Assembly: GCA_001936135.1 (NCBI GenBank)
Contig: CP012813.1
Location: 1,612,001 to 1,676,000 of the forward strand
Origin: Saccharomycopsis fibuligera x Saccharomycopsis cf. fibuligera
Lineage: Eukaryota; Ascomycota; Saccharomycetes; Ascoideales; Saccharomycopsidaceae
Length of the DNA: 64,000 bases
Direction: 5' to 3'
Both the position numbers and the translations under genes were made by a program. This document shows, one piece after another, positions 9,531 to 20,102 of the stretch. The notes under the pieces are model-generated. The model ran no database searches. It saw only the letters and a list, made by a program, of their open reading frames with translations, and was not told the DNA's origin. Each line of letters begins with the position of its first letter. Positions within the stretch are counted from its first letter, which is position 1.

Positions 9531-11076
9531 TCAGTTTTGGTCTTCCATCTTAACATCCACCGTAGACTTTTCCCCATCATTACCATTTGCTTTCTGTTCT
9601 TTTTGTTCAGTATCTTTTTTTTCAGTATCTTTTTTTTCAGTATCTTTTTGTGGAGTTGCTGGATTACTATTTCTAGAAGAATTGCCAGCACCTGACGGAA
9701 CAGGAGATTCTGCTTTCACTGAAGTGCTGGAAGCAGCATTGGAGGTCGAAGGTCTTGCTTTGTTATATTTTTTCTTCTCTCTAGCATTTTCAACTTCACT
9801 TAGTTGATATCGTAAATTCTCTGCCATTTTTTCGTCATGAATACCGTCCACAGAGTACCATAAGTAATAAGATGGATGCTTGATCCCATGTTTGATAATA
9901 AGTTCCATTTTTCTGTAAACAGTTTCCTGGTTTGCAAAACTATTAGCAATCAATGGAATAAACCGCTTAGGAACATCATTGAGCATTAAGGTAGTGGCCA
10001 TGTACTCAATCTTATCCTTTTTGCCTTCTTTTTCAGCTTCTGGCATAGTTTCTTCTTCGTTTTCTTCTTCAGAAAGGTCACTTTCAGAATCCTCAGACTC
10101 TTGCTTGACTTGATTTTCTTCCAAAGAAGCAAGTCTTCTACTTTTTCTTGGAACAAATTTCCGTTTAGACTTTCTTTTGGATCCTTTTTTGGGTTTGTGA
10201 TCCCCAGATTTTACCTTCGCATTGGCATTGGTGTTGTCTTTTTCGTTTGTTTGCTCAGAGTTTTCTACTTTGCCTGTCTCAACGGGGCTTTCTTGGAATT
10301 CTTTCATTTCGGTATCCTCATCAACTTGAGAATCCTTGTTTTGGACATCTTTATCATCTGTAGCTTTTTGTGCGTCACTATTTTGTGAATTCGCTAATGA
10401 TAAGTCACGTTCTTCTGTTTTAGACTGTGTTTTTTCAGTGCCTTGTTCAGCATGAGAACCATTGGCTTCATTGGTAGATTTGGCTTCAGCATCCAAGTTT
10501 GACTCTACTTTGCCATTTTCACCATCCTCTTTCTTTGATTCTTCTTTTTGTTCTTCCTCATCCGCTTCCACCCTCTGTTCACTTTGTTTTACTTCTTTTT
10601 CCTTCTCTTTTTCGTTCTTTTCGTTCTGCTCTTTTTCGTTCTTTTCGTTCTGCTCTTTTTCTTCTTTTTCGTTCTGCTCTTTCTCTTCTTTCTCTTTCTT
10701 TGCTTTCTTAAACTTCTCTTCTTCAACTTTCCACAACTCACCAAACAAGTCATGCGATTTTTGATTATTTAGCATAATGTAAGAAATTAAAAGCTTGTTA
10801 TCGTCCAAAGCTTCAACTATGGAATCTTTAGGTAACCTATATCTTTCAGTTGGAGTTTCACTGAACTCAAATACCAAATCTGCATCTTTCAAATATCGTT
10901 CCTGAAAAGCAGTAAGTTTCTGTTCCTTAATTTTCTCAGCTTTCACTTTGACTTCTTTCAATACTTTCGGCTTTGATTCCTTTTTCACCGCTTTGGCACT
11001 ATCTTCCTTCTTCTCCTTTTTTGGCTTTGGCTCCTTTGTCTTCTTCACTCTAGGTGGTTTTGCAGATGCGGGTTGC

Positions 11077-11120
<44 letters not shown>

Positions 11121-13688
11121 GTTTATATTATTATTCAAGCTATTGCTAGTGCCATTTGGCTGCAAGTTATTTGGTGCCATTGAAAATCCTGGCTTTGGTG
11201 GAGCCTTATATGGGGCCGATGCGTTATAATGATACATGGAACCGGGACCATTACTGCCCAATATTCCAGCGCCTGGAGTAACCCAAGGAGCAAAATTCTT
11301 CTTTCTTTGTAATTCCTCTTGTTCTAACTGCTTGAAAAATATCTTAGGGTCATCAATACCCCTTCTACCCATTTCTCTTGCCTTTTTGATATATCCTTGA
11401 AATTCATGAATTTGCAGAGGTGACGACCTTCCAGAAGCAACTATTTTCATTAATGTGTCTAAATGTGGGTCTATTCGAGCAATGGAGTTCAAATTTCGAA
11501 TCATTATTGTGTTTTCGGGGCTTTGCATTATGTCGTTTGTTTTTGGCTTCGGTGGTGCTGGTGGTGGGGCAGTACTATTTACAGGGGAAGCAACAGAGGT
11601 AGAAGCAGATGGTGCTGGTGCGGAAGTCGGAACTTGTGGCTTCTGTGATGTGTTAGAAGCATGGGAAAGAGTAGGTACGGCCGTAGGAGCGTCTGCCGTT
11701 ATTGGAGCAGTAGCTGGTGCCGAAGTTAGGGTAGGAGTCGAAGCAGGAGCAACGGGATTTGCAGCAATAGGAGCAGGAGAAGCAACAACTGGAGAAATGG
11801 TGTTTTTTGCATTTCGCGTGTGTGTGTTATTGTTGGCAACCGGTACACTAGGCGCTGGAGAAATATTCAGCACTGAAGGCTGTGGCTGCAGATCCGGGCG
11901 AGGAGGAGCAACGGGTACTGATGCAACTGATTTATTGGCAGGTGATGCTGATTTGGAGGCAAATTGATTAGTTAGAGATACCTGTGGCAGGCTGTCCAAA
12001 ACTGGCGTGGTTCCCTTTGATACTGCATCAGAGGAAGTAGGGCTTGATACTGTAGAAGGAAGCGTAGTTCCAATAGTGCTCGTTGGAATCAATTTTATCT
12101 TGGACACATCTGGAATCTTTTTTTTGTTTAAATCATGTAGCACCGAATCCCTTGGAACACTCGGATGAACTCCGCTACTTCTTCGTGTAGCATCATCATT
12201 GACATCACTTTCATTTGTTGACTCTAACTTCTTGCCAATCTGTGATGCATTAGTTTTTTGTGAAGCTTGTGGATTTGTTGACAGAAATGTGATATTTGAA
12301 CCAATTGGAGCCGTTTGTTGTTGAGTAGCTGGCGAACTTCGTATGCTACCATCAGTGCTATTAGGTACATTGCTGGCACCAACCAGTGGCACTTTTGTAC
12401 TTATATTCACATTTGATGGAACAGAAGCAGCAAGTGGAGATACTTGAGATTTGCTAGCTGTTTGTTGGTTTGCTGAGATAGACTGTGTAGGAATGGTTTT
12501 GTTTTGGATCGCGTCTGCAGACTTTTGAGAAGTTGATTCAATAGCTGCTCCTACCTGAGGAGCAGAAACTGGCGGTTTATTTGCAACAATGGGTTGAGAG
12601 AGCTCACCTTGTCGTGGTGTCGTCGCATGCATGTTTTTATTGCTTGTGCTATCTTTATTCATAGTAGATGGCTCGCTAACTTTGGAGTTTGGGTCTGTAA
12701 CAGACTTTTGTGAATTTGAAGGGTTCGTAGTAGCATTATCCTTATTTGAATTCAAGGTAGCGCCACTACTATTGTTTTCATTGTTAGAGTCGTTCTTATT
12801 TTCCGAATTAACACTGGCTTCCTTTTTTACCGTTAAAGTTTCTTTCTTTTCTTCTTTCAATTTTTTCAATTCCTGTTTTTTCTTCATTTCCTCCTCTCTT
12901 GCAATTCTTCTTTGCTTCTTCATTTCTTTCTTTTTCTGCACCAGTAGCTCATGTTCTTTTTCTACATCATCATTCTTCAAAATGAACAACCTAACTTCAA
13001 AAGAATGTGGCCCACCAATGAGAATACAATCGCAAAGTTTATTCATCCTGTCTCTGATATTTAACTTTTTGTTATTATCCCCATCATCAGCAACATTCTT
13101 GAGCCGATCGGTATGTTTTGACCAATATAAATCAAACATATTGGTAAGCCAATATTGCCTTGAGATTTTTAGCGTAGTATACAAAACTGCTGTGTCTTTG
13201 ATTGATAATGGATTTTTTATCTTGGAGTAGATTGGCCGTGATGTTGACACTGGCACATTGTCGGCTACTTTAAAAGGTCTCTTCACAACCTTCTGTACTT
13301 CTTCACCCTGCTGATTTTGTTCTTGCTGATGAGCTTCCTCCGCTTTCATTTCTGGAGTATTCTCTTTCTTTTTCAGGTCTTGATGCTTTGTGCTTCTGCT
13401 TCTCGAGGAAATGCTTCTGGAGTTACGTGCCGCTCCAGCAGCCGCGCTTCCTCCGCTCGCGTTTCCATTAGATTCTCCATTAACAGAGGCATCTTTTGAC
13501 TTAGAATCTGCATTAGAAACATGATCATTGTTATTAGCTTGAGACCCCTGTGAGCTAGCACTTCTTCTGGAGGAGCGATTGGGTCTGGCGCTGCTGGCAT
13601 TGGTAGCGCTGCTGTTGCTGGTAGCCGCGGTTTTGAGGCCCCTGCTTTGCTCCTGCTTTACCGCGGCGGAGCGTCTCCGAGGCGCCAT
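9531..13688 (-). CDS. SWC3: SWR1-complex subunit Swc3 (enlarged)
   Basis: 1385 residues from the ATG at 13688 (MAPRRRSAAVKQEQ); the upstream extension of the frame has no ATG. Four blocks match my memory of S. cerevisiae Swc3 in order: the N-terminal block ending KLCDCILIGGPHSFEVRLFI (about 150-243), followed by a Lys/Glu helix; NLNSIARIDPHLDTLMKIV (about 730-755); LTAFQERYLKDADLVFEF with YRLPKDSIVEALDD (about 923-965); and LNDVPKRFIPLIANSF with YYLWYSVDGIHDE (about 1230-1297). Swc3 is a subunit of the nuclear SWR1 remodeller that exchanges H2A for H2A.Z. The budding-yeast protein is about 625 residues; the extra length is low-complexity Ser/Thr/Pro/Ala sequence, a poly-Asn run and Glu/Lys/Asn/Gln repeats between the blocks. 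Confidence 0.88.
9606..9650 (-). repeat. 15-bp tandem repeat in SWC3 (KDTEK units)
   Basis: Three copies of a 15-bp unit with starts 15 bp apart (CAGTATC at 9608, 9623 and 9638) encode KDTEKKDTEKKDTEQ near the Swc3 C-terminus. Perfect short repeats like this usually vary in copy number between strains. Confidence 0.85.
10595..10700 (-). repeat. Glu/Lys/Asn/Gln codon repeats in SWC3
   Basis: An imperfect tandem array (TTCGTTCTGCTCTTT and TTCGTTCTTTTCG units on the plus strand) encodes alternating EKEQNEKN-type segments. The stretch is highly charged and predicted to be disordered or helical. Confidence 0.75.
11078..11120 (-). repeat. (ATT)n microsatellite encoding poly-Asn in SWC3
   Basis: About 14 consecutive ATT triplets on the plus strand read as AAT (Asn) codons in SWC3. 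A short I-N4 continuation lies next to them. Confidence 0.9.
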
Positions 13689-14257
13689 TATCCAGTAGTG
13701 TAAGTAGCTTTTGATGCTGTCGCTTTCAGTGGCAATGCAGTGACTAGCAAAGGCACACAAAGAAGAATTGGTGTTTTTTGAGGTTGTAAGATGAATCAGC
13801 TACAAAAAAAACAAATTGGATGGATGGAAGCAGTAGGCGGAGGTGGCTGGAGTAGGGTCGAATCGCGGTGTAAAGAGGCGTAAACCGCTGCTTTTTACAA
13901 TTTTCGCTTTCAATTTAATTTTTTTTTCCTGCTTTTTCTTCTTTTCAAAGTGTAGAGAAAAAGCAGGGCTTTATAACCATAGTAGTAAAATTATTCCATA
14001 ATAAAATCCAACGAGAAGGTATATATACCATCAAGTTAGTTATATAACAATTTAGGGTAACCCTCCTAAGGCTGTTTGTTTACGTTTTGTTTGTTTGTAT
14101 TTTCCTCGATATTGTTTACACGATCTCCAGTGAGGTTTTGTATCTCGCTTTATTGTTACTATTAGTGTAAAGATTATTACTGTTATTCACAGTATTATTT
14201 GGGACAGGCGCTACCAGATACCCAGGTTATGGCTTGCTATTAAACAAAGATATCGCC
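13689..14257. promoter_or_regulatory. Divergent promoter region between SWC3 and STU1
   Basis: 569 bp shared by two divergent genes. It holds T-rich tracts (13915-13945), the palindrome GGTATATATACC at 14018-14029 (a likely TATA element, about 230 bp before the STU1 ATG), TTAGGGTAACCC near 14052, and a four-codon upstream frame next to STU1, listed separately. Confidence 0.55.
14229..14243 (+). CDS. Upstream micro-ORF in the STU1 leader (four codons)
   Basis: ATG GCT TGC TAT TAA encodes M-A-C-Y and ends 14 bases before the STU1 ATG at 14258. It is out of frame with STU1. If the transcript starts upstream, scanning ribosomes meet this ATG first. Expression is not shown. Confidence 0.35.
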   Translation: MACY

Positions 14258-17200
14258 ATGGACGCATCCCACTTTTACCACACAGTTACATCCAGTCACG
14301 AATCTAACCTGGCGAAGCAGCACATCATTCTCGCCTTCAAGAACTTCATCAAGAAAAACATTGTCCAGTCCCCCAATGACGCCATTTTATTCCTCAAGGC
14401 TTTAATTTACGTGTTTAACGAGCTGGACTCGTCAAGCGCTAGCACTGCCAGCTCCAATAACAGTTCCAACAGCAGTAGCAACTCTCTCCAGTCATTGTCG
14501 ATAGCCTCCATAGCACATTTGGTCAAGAGAATATCATGCCAGAGTGAAAACAACAATGCTATGGCTCTTTCCACATACCAAATCATTTTTCCGTTCTTGA
14601 TAACCCACCTCAATCATCCAAAAAGTGTTTATAGAACTTTAGCTAAAAATTGTATAGTGGATCTTTGGCTAGCAGTGCCTTTAAAGATTGAATCAGCGGT
14701 ACGAGACTTCCTCCTCGAGAATCTCAACAATATCAAGAATATTTTCATTGTCAATGAAGTGCTAAAAATCATTATTGTGTTCCATGATAATAATCCCAAC
14801 ACAAATTTGTCACAATATTTAGTGTCATTGACCAAACTATACCAATTTTCCTCATTCTCTCGATCATCCATTAATGTGTCAATAAATGATCTCTCCAAAG
14901 AGTTGCTTCAAATAGCCATTCTGCAGCATACCACAAACAAAACCCAATTCTTGGAAGTTGCCAATAGCTGTGGAGTAAACAAAACTTTGATAAGCAGCGT
15001 TATTTTTAGCAAATTGGATCATAACAGCAAAAAATCAAGTGGTGATGTTTTGCAAACGTTTGATAGACAGCCCACTCAATCTCAACCACCATTGTCATTT
15101 CCACAAACGCAGATAGATGCGGACTACTTTAAAAATGATCCAACTATTGAAACGCATGTCTCTACCATGCCCACCTATTCAGTTGACACCCAAAAAGAAC
15201 TCAGCTCGATTGTTAATGGACTAACTCTATATAAGTTGGAAAAGTTGAGCCCTCTTGAGTTTAGTAGTCTTTCGTCATTATTCAATGCTACAGTGTCTTT
15301 TGAAAAAGATTTTGAGGGCAGGGAAACTGAGTTCAACTGGTCAAAGAGAGAAAATCATGTCACTAAACTTCGCAGAATGATCCGCTCCGAATTACTCACT
15401 CAGTCAACTGAAAACCAAAAAGAGTTTTTGAGCTATATTAAAGACAATTTGATTGATGGGATCCTCAAATCCTTAAACTCGTTGCGAACCACTTTATCAA
15501 CAAGCGGGTGTAAAATAATCAAAGAATTGTTTCAGATTTTTGATATAAGTAGCTTCGATGGCCAAGTTTTGGAGCTTCTTTTCAAGAACGTTATTAAGTT
15601 GTCAATAACAACAAAAAAGATTAATACTAGTAACTCACATGCTGTAGTATGCTGTATACTAGATAAAGTGTTTGGCTCCAAAGTTTTCAATTTCAGAATA
15701 CTTAACCTCATTTATGATTATTCCAACGATAAAAATATTTCTCCTAGGATCTTTAGTGCAAGTTGGGTATCAGTGATACTTTTAAAACACCATAATGACT
15801 TGCAAAATTTCCATGATCAGAACAGTTTCTCCTCTAGTGGCGAAAACAGTGCATTAAAAATAATAGAGAAGATTATAGACCAAAGACTCGGTGATTCGAG
15901 CCCTTTAGTGCGTGAACAAATCAGAAAAACATTCTGGCTATTTTATAAATTATATCCAAAAGATGCAAGAATCATGTATGACAAATGGCCAACAACAGTA
16001 ACTAAATTATTGGACAAGTCAAAACCAAATGATGTTAATCTTATTACTTACGATCAGGCCCCAAATCTCCGCCGTGCTGGTAGTCTTAACCGCGCGAGAT
16101 CAAACTCTGCAGCATCTCAACGATCCTCCAAAATAAGATCCAAAAATCATAGCTATGGCGCGTTACAGACAGACAATATCAATGCGAGCCTTTTTCGTTC
16201 AAAATCAGTCATAAAGTCAAGATCTGTCTCTGATCTGTCGAAAATGCCCGGACCAGGGTCTGCTGAGGCACCAGCAGGTCCCACAGCTATTATTTCCTCA
16301 TCAAGAGATAATGAACTTAACAACGAAACGAGGAAGTTGGGAAGTAACGAGTTTGGCAGAATTAATCCAGGGATTGGCAAACCAATAAGAATTAGTCGTA
16401 AACCATCAGCACAACAAGCATCTATAGAAAACACCTCAACTAACGCATTCAATTCAGATTTACGCTTTCAGATTAAATCTCATTCTTCGTTGGGTACTCG
16501 TTATGGCAAACATAGCGCTTCTGGTAGCTCGTTTTTGTCAAATAACCATGAGAATCATCAGCACAGTCACGATCAAGATACTTTTTACAGCGCCAAGGAG
16601 TATGACAACCTGATTAGAGACAACTCAAACAGATTTGTTGCTGGTGAACCAAAATTTGAAAGTACACCTATTTTGCATTCTCTGCCAAACGAGATCAATG
16701 AAGAAATTAACGGTAATAGTAGTTCAAAGGAAGATACTGATTCTGAAATTAACAATAGCATGGCCAGCAAACTTGTTATCAGCGAGCAAAAAAATGTTTT
16801 TAATGAAGAAGACGACAACATCAAGCAAACACATTCAGGTAAAATCCTAGAGAAAGCTGTTAATGGCGAGGAAGATGTTGAAATGGAAGAAGAACAGCAA
16901 GAAAAACAAGTTTTGAAATTACTTGAGAAAAATGAAAGTATGATTGAAAAAGTATCGAGAATGCTAAAATCAGTAAAAACTGCTGAGCAGATGGAAGGCG
17001 TCAAATTATTCATTGAGTTGGTGAGCTCCAACATTCAACTTTCAATGTCTGATTATGATTTGCTCTCATCAGCTTTGTCAAAACTATGTCAAGATAATGT
17101 GGTATGTCTATTTGATTTAGTGGATATTTCTCTACTACCAAAATTTGTTGATATTTTCTCTTTATCAGACTTCTTGGTTGTTTTATGCTATTATCAGCAG

Positions 17201-19537
17201 CATTATGATGATACGGAAAGTAAAGTTCAAACAACAGTTGAGACGCTTGTCGAATTGGTAACTTACGATGAGGTGGTAAGTAACCTTCTTGCAACAATAA
17301 GCAAACGACAAGATAAAGTTGTTTCAAAATATGGTCTTTCAATTTTGCAATACCTTATTTCTGATCACAAAGCTGATAAAGCTGCCTCTAACAAGTATGC
17401 CATAATCAATAATGTCATCTTGAATTTAATTTTAATTTGGCAAAGCTCTACTGATCTAGTTGAAATCAAAGGTTTGGTTCAACAAAACTTGATTCATCTT
17501 GACAGAGGTTACAGCAAGTTAATGGAAAGATTCTTCAATGAAAATTTTGATAATGAAACCGACAAAAGTACCAACGTGCTTGTGAAGATTAACAGACAAG
17601 AATTTGCGAAGATTATCGGGAAACAATTGCCAGAACCAATACAGCAAGAGGTTTTGGAACAAGTGCCAGAACAACAGCTTGAACAAAAAGGAAAAGAACA
17701 CAAAAAGGGAAAACATCAATCAGAGCATGGAAATGCAAAGGAGCAATCAGAGCATGGAAATGCAAAGGAGCAATCACCAGAACCAATAATGATTGAAGGA
17801 GATATCGCAGTTACACCAACAAAACTTACAAAGCCAACTATCTCAACTAACATCGCCACTCACAATAAACCGACTCAAACACAGGTAAAAAGTTTGACAT
17901 CCAACTGGGATGTGACTTTGTCGGGAGAAGGGGACACCACTATTGGGCCGTCAATTGGGCCAACGGGAAAGCCTTTTCCATCCGGATCCATCATTGCCAA
18001 TAGAGGTATGAGCATGGGAATAGGTACGTCTAACCTACCAAGACCACCAACGCTACTCAATTCAGGATCAAGAGTAGAGCCGCGTTTGCAAAAACCAAAT
18101 TTACAGGTATCGCCAATCAAAGAAGAGGATTACGGAATTAGTCCCGTGAAGATAAGCGATTTGAAAAAAGGCCTGTTTATGGAAAAAGCTGAAAACAGCA
18201 ATGATGATGATGATGATGGTGATGCAAAAATGACTGAAGAGAATAAAGAACCTAAATTTGTAGATAAAGACAGTGACTCGGACTCTGATAGTTTGGGCGA
18301 AATGACAAGAATTATTCCATATTTCAAGCCTAAATCAAAAGGTTTTGATGAGATATCATACCAAGAACTACGAGCAAATAATAAAAATAAAGAAAAACGT
18401 AACAATAAGAGTACAATTACAAAAAAAACTATAGTAAAAGAGGATACACCGGTAAACAAGAAAGAAGCTGCAAAAATTGCTAATCTTATTGAGCAAGCCG
18501 ATCCTTTGAAACTGATGAACAAAAGCTCCAAAAAGATTTTCATTTACCAGGATACCAATACTTTAAGTGACATTTACAACCAGCTTATCGAAAAACAAAT
18601 TAAAAAGTATACATTAATGAACTATAAGCAATACGGAGACAATTCTCAAACTTTTTCGCAAACAGAAGAACTTGAGGATAATTTTTTCAAAATTACGGTT
18701 AGCAATCTAAAAACCCACTTGAGTAATCTTAGCGGCGGAGGCTTGAAATTGAAAGATTTTAGCATGTTGATCTTCGTGGTCAATAAAGTTGCTACCGACT
18801 TGAGTCAAAATAAGCACAGTAAATTTGAAGATTGGTTGCTTAAGAACAGAGGGTTTGACGAAATTTTTAATTCAGTATTATATTACGTGAACACTCAATC
18901 TATTACTGTTACTGGCAAAGATTCAAATGTTATTGAAATACTATTATTATTGAAACTGTTGATGCACTTATCTAAAGAAAGTGGTGCTAATTTATTCAAT
19001 ATCAATAAAATCAACAAGTATTGGGTAATGAGTGACAAAATCATTCAAGGACTTAAAACTAGCACTGATATTCATGTCAATGAGAAAGCCATTCTGCTAT
19101 TAGAAGAAATGCCAAATTGTATTGCATTTGAAGAGCAAAGTTGCATGCCTTTGTTGGTAAACATTATCAAATCCCTCACTAATACTAGAACCGGATCAGC
19201 AGCATCAATGGCAGAAAACGCAACAATAATCAAGTATTACTTAAAAAGTTTATCAAAAGTATTAATCAACTTGGGAAATTATGTGAATGGTAATATAGAT
19301 CATGAAGTGTTGAGTTTGATTGAGTCCAACATTTTCAAGTATTTGCAATCTGAAGATGGTGAAGTTAGAAGAGAAGTAATTTTGATTTATTCAATGATTT
19401 ACAAGATTGAAAAGTTGGCTGCAAGTAGTAGTGCTAACGATGCTAGTGATGAAAAAAATAAGAAGATTTTGAAACGGTATGGATCATTGGAAAAATCTCA
19501 GCAGAGGCTCATTAGTCATTATAGTGAATTTGTATAA
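14258..19537 (+). CDS. STU1: Stu1, CLASP-family microtubule plus-end and spindle protein
   Basis: 1759 residues from the ATG at 14258 in good context (GCCATGG). The N-terminal 600 residues are helical TOG/HEAT-type repeats. The segment with IIDQRLGDSSPLVREQIRKT and FWLFYKLYP (about 530-570) is a CLASP TOG signature. A Ser/Arg/Lys-rich linker follows (about 600-720), with RAGSLNRARSNS and SKSVIKSRSVSDLS, typical of the microtubule-lattice-binding region. After a disordered middle with a 27-bp tandem repeat, the C-terminal third is again helical. Stu1 binds beta-tubulin and stabilises interpolar and kinetochore microtubules; it is essential in S. cerevisiae (1513 residues). The assignment rests on the TOG signature and layout, because CLASPs diverge quickly. 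No Stu2-type features are seen. Confidence 0.8.
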   Translation: MDASHFYHTVTSSHESNLAKQHIILAFKNFIKKNIVQSPNDAILFLKALIYVFNELDSSSASTASSNNSSNSSSNSLQSLSIASIAHLVKRISCQSENNNAMALSTYQIIFPFLITHLNHPKSVYRTLAKNCIVDLWLAVPLKIESAVRDFLLENLNNIKNIFIVNEVLKIIIVFHDNNPNTNLSQYLVSLTKLYQFSSFSRSSINVSINDLSKELLQIAILQHTTNKTQFLEVANSCGVNKTLISSVIFSKLDHNSKKSSGDVLQTFDRQPTQSQPPLSFPQTQIDADYFKNDPTIETHVSTMPTYSVDTQKELSSIVNGLTLYKLEKLSPLEFSSLSSLFNATVSFEKDFEGRETEFNWSKRENHVTKLRRMIRSELLTQSTENQKEFLSYIKDNLIDGILKSLNSLRTTLSTSGCKIIKELFQIFDISSFDGQVLELLFKNVIKLSITTKKINTSNSHAVVCCILDKVFGSKVFNFRILNLIYDYSNDKNISPRIFSASWVSVILLKHHNDLQNFHDQNSFSSSGENSALKIIEKIIDQRLGDSSPLVREQIRKTFWLFYKLYPKDARIMYDKWPTTVTKLLDKSKPNDVNLITYDQAPNLRRAGSLNRARSNSAASQRSSKIRSKNHSYGALQTDNINASLFRSKSVIKSRSVSDLSKMPGPGSAEAPAGPTAIISSSRDNELNNETRKLGSNEFGRINPGIGKPIRISRKPSAQQASIENTSTNAFNSDLRFQIKSHSSLGTRYGKHSASGSSFLSNNHENHQHSHDQDTFYSAKEYDNLIRDNSNRFVAGEPKFESTPILHSLPNEINEEINGNSSSKEDTDSEINNSMASKLVISEQKNVFNEEDDNIKQTHSGKILEKAVNGEEDVEMEEEQQEKQVLKLLEKNESMIEKVSRMLKSVKTAEQMEGVKLFIELVSSNIQLSMSDYDLLSSALSKLCQDNVVCLFDLVDISLLPKFVDIFSLSDFLVVLCYYQQHYDDTESKVQTTVETLVELVTYDEVVSNLLATISKRQDKVVSKYGLSILQYLISDHKADKAASNKYAIINNVILNLILIWQSSTDLVEIKGLVQQNLIHLDRGYSKLMERFFNENFDNETDKSTNVLVKINRQEFAKIIGKQLPEPIQQEVLEQVPEQQLEQKGKEHKKGKHQSEHGNAKEQSEHGNAKEQSPEPIMIEGDIAVTPTKLTKPTISTNIATHNKPTQTQVKSLTSNWDVTLSGEGDTTIGPSIGPTGKPFPSGSIIANRGMSMGIGTSNLPRPPTLLNSGSRVEPRLQKPNLQVSPIKEEDYGISPVKISDLKKGLFMEKAENSNDDDDDGDAKMTEENKEPKFVDKDSDSDSDSLGEMTRIIPYFKPKSKGFDEISYQELRANNKNKEKRNNKSTITKKTIVKEDTPVNKKEAAKIANLIEQADPLKLMNKSSKKIFIYQDTNTLSDIYNQLIEKQIKKYTLMNYKQYGDNSQTFSQTEELEDNFFKITVSNLKTHLSNLSGGGLKLKDFSMLIFVVNKVATDLSQNKHSKFEDWLLKNRGFDEIFNSVLYYVNTQSITVTGKDSNVIEILLLLKLLMHLSKESGANLFNINKINKYWVMSDKIIQGLKTSTDIHVNEKAILLLEEMPNCIAFEEQSCMPLLVNIIKSLTNTRTGSAASMAENATIIKYYLKSLSKVLINLGNYVNGNIDHEVLSLIESNIFKYLQSEDGEVRREVILIYSMIYKIEKLAASSSANDASDEKNKKILKRYGSLEKSQQRLISHYSEFV
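17717..17770 (+). repeat. 27-bp perfect tandem duplication within STU1
   Basis: Two identical 27-bp copies (17717-17743 and 17744-17770) encode QSEHGNAKE twice in the disordered linker. The perfect identity suggests a recent duplication. Confidence 0.92.
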
Positions 19538-20102
19538 ATTGGCATTTAGTTATTATGCAAAATAAAAATGCATTTGTTCTCTACTTTATAAGTTTGTAAA
19601 CTACAGTTGTACATATAAACAAAAACAAAAGATAAGTTGAGGTGATAGTAAATATGTACAATGTGAACAGAAGAACAGTGAGAAGATGAAAATAGAGAAT
19701 GAAAATGAATGAAAAAATTTTTTGAAAAAAAGGAGATTTTGAAACAAAACTAAAAAGTTTATTCAAGGCGAAGTCAATCAAAAACGCAAAAAGTGGAAAA
19801 GAAAAAGTGAAACAATATATTATTTAATACAGAAGAAAAAACAACCTTTTTTTTTCATATAGGTGAAGGCAGAAGGTGACGTGGCTAGCAGACGGGCGAC
19901 TTCAGGCGTAGTTTGCCAAATTTACTCGACCTAATCATTGATTTTGATTAACTTACTTAGTTTTTCGAAATTTTTTTTTTTTTTTTTTTTGTTTATTTTT
20001 ATTTTTATTTCAAGATTTCCAAAGGAGTACTTTCTTTAAATCTCACACTAGACACTATACTTCTAAGGTGTATGTTTGAATTAATTGATGGCAGTAATCA
20101 AT
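19538..20102. other. Intergenic, convergent 3' ends of STU1 and TIM50
   Basis: AT-rich 565-bp spacer with a T tract near 19970-19990 and A-rich sequence at 19690-19850. It fits 3' UTRs and terminators; no gene is seen. Confidence 0.6.

Noticed and set aside
13689-13760. N-terminal extension of SWC3 to 13760, and similar extensions of STU1, GRC3, the Eis1-like gene and secreted paralogue A
   Set aside because: All begin at TTG or GTG. The first ATG in each case gives the conserved N-terminus or the signal peptide.
17277-17300. GTAAGT donor-like word inside STU1
   Set aside because: The frame is open across it and no branch point or acceptor follows; coding sequence explains it.
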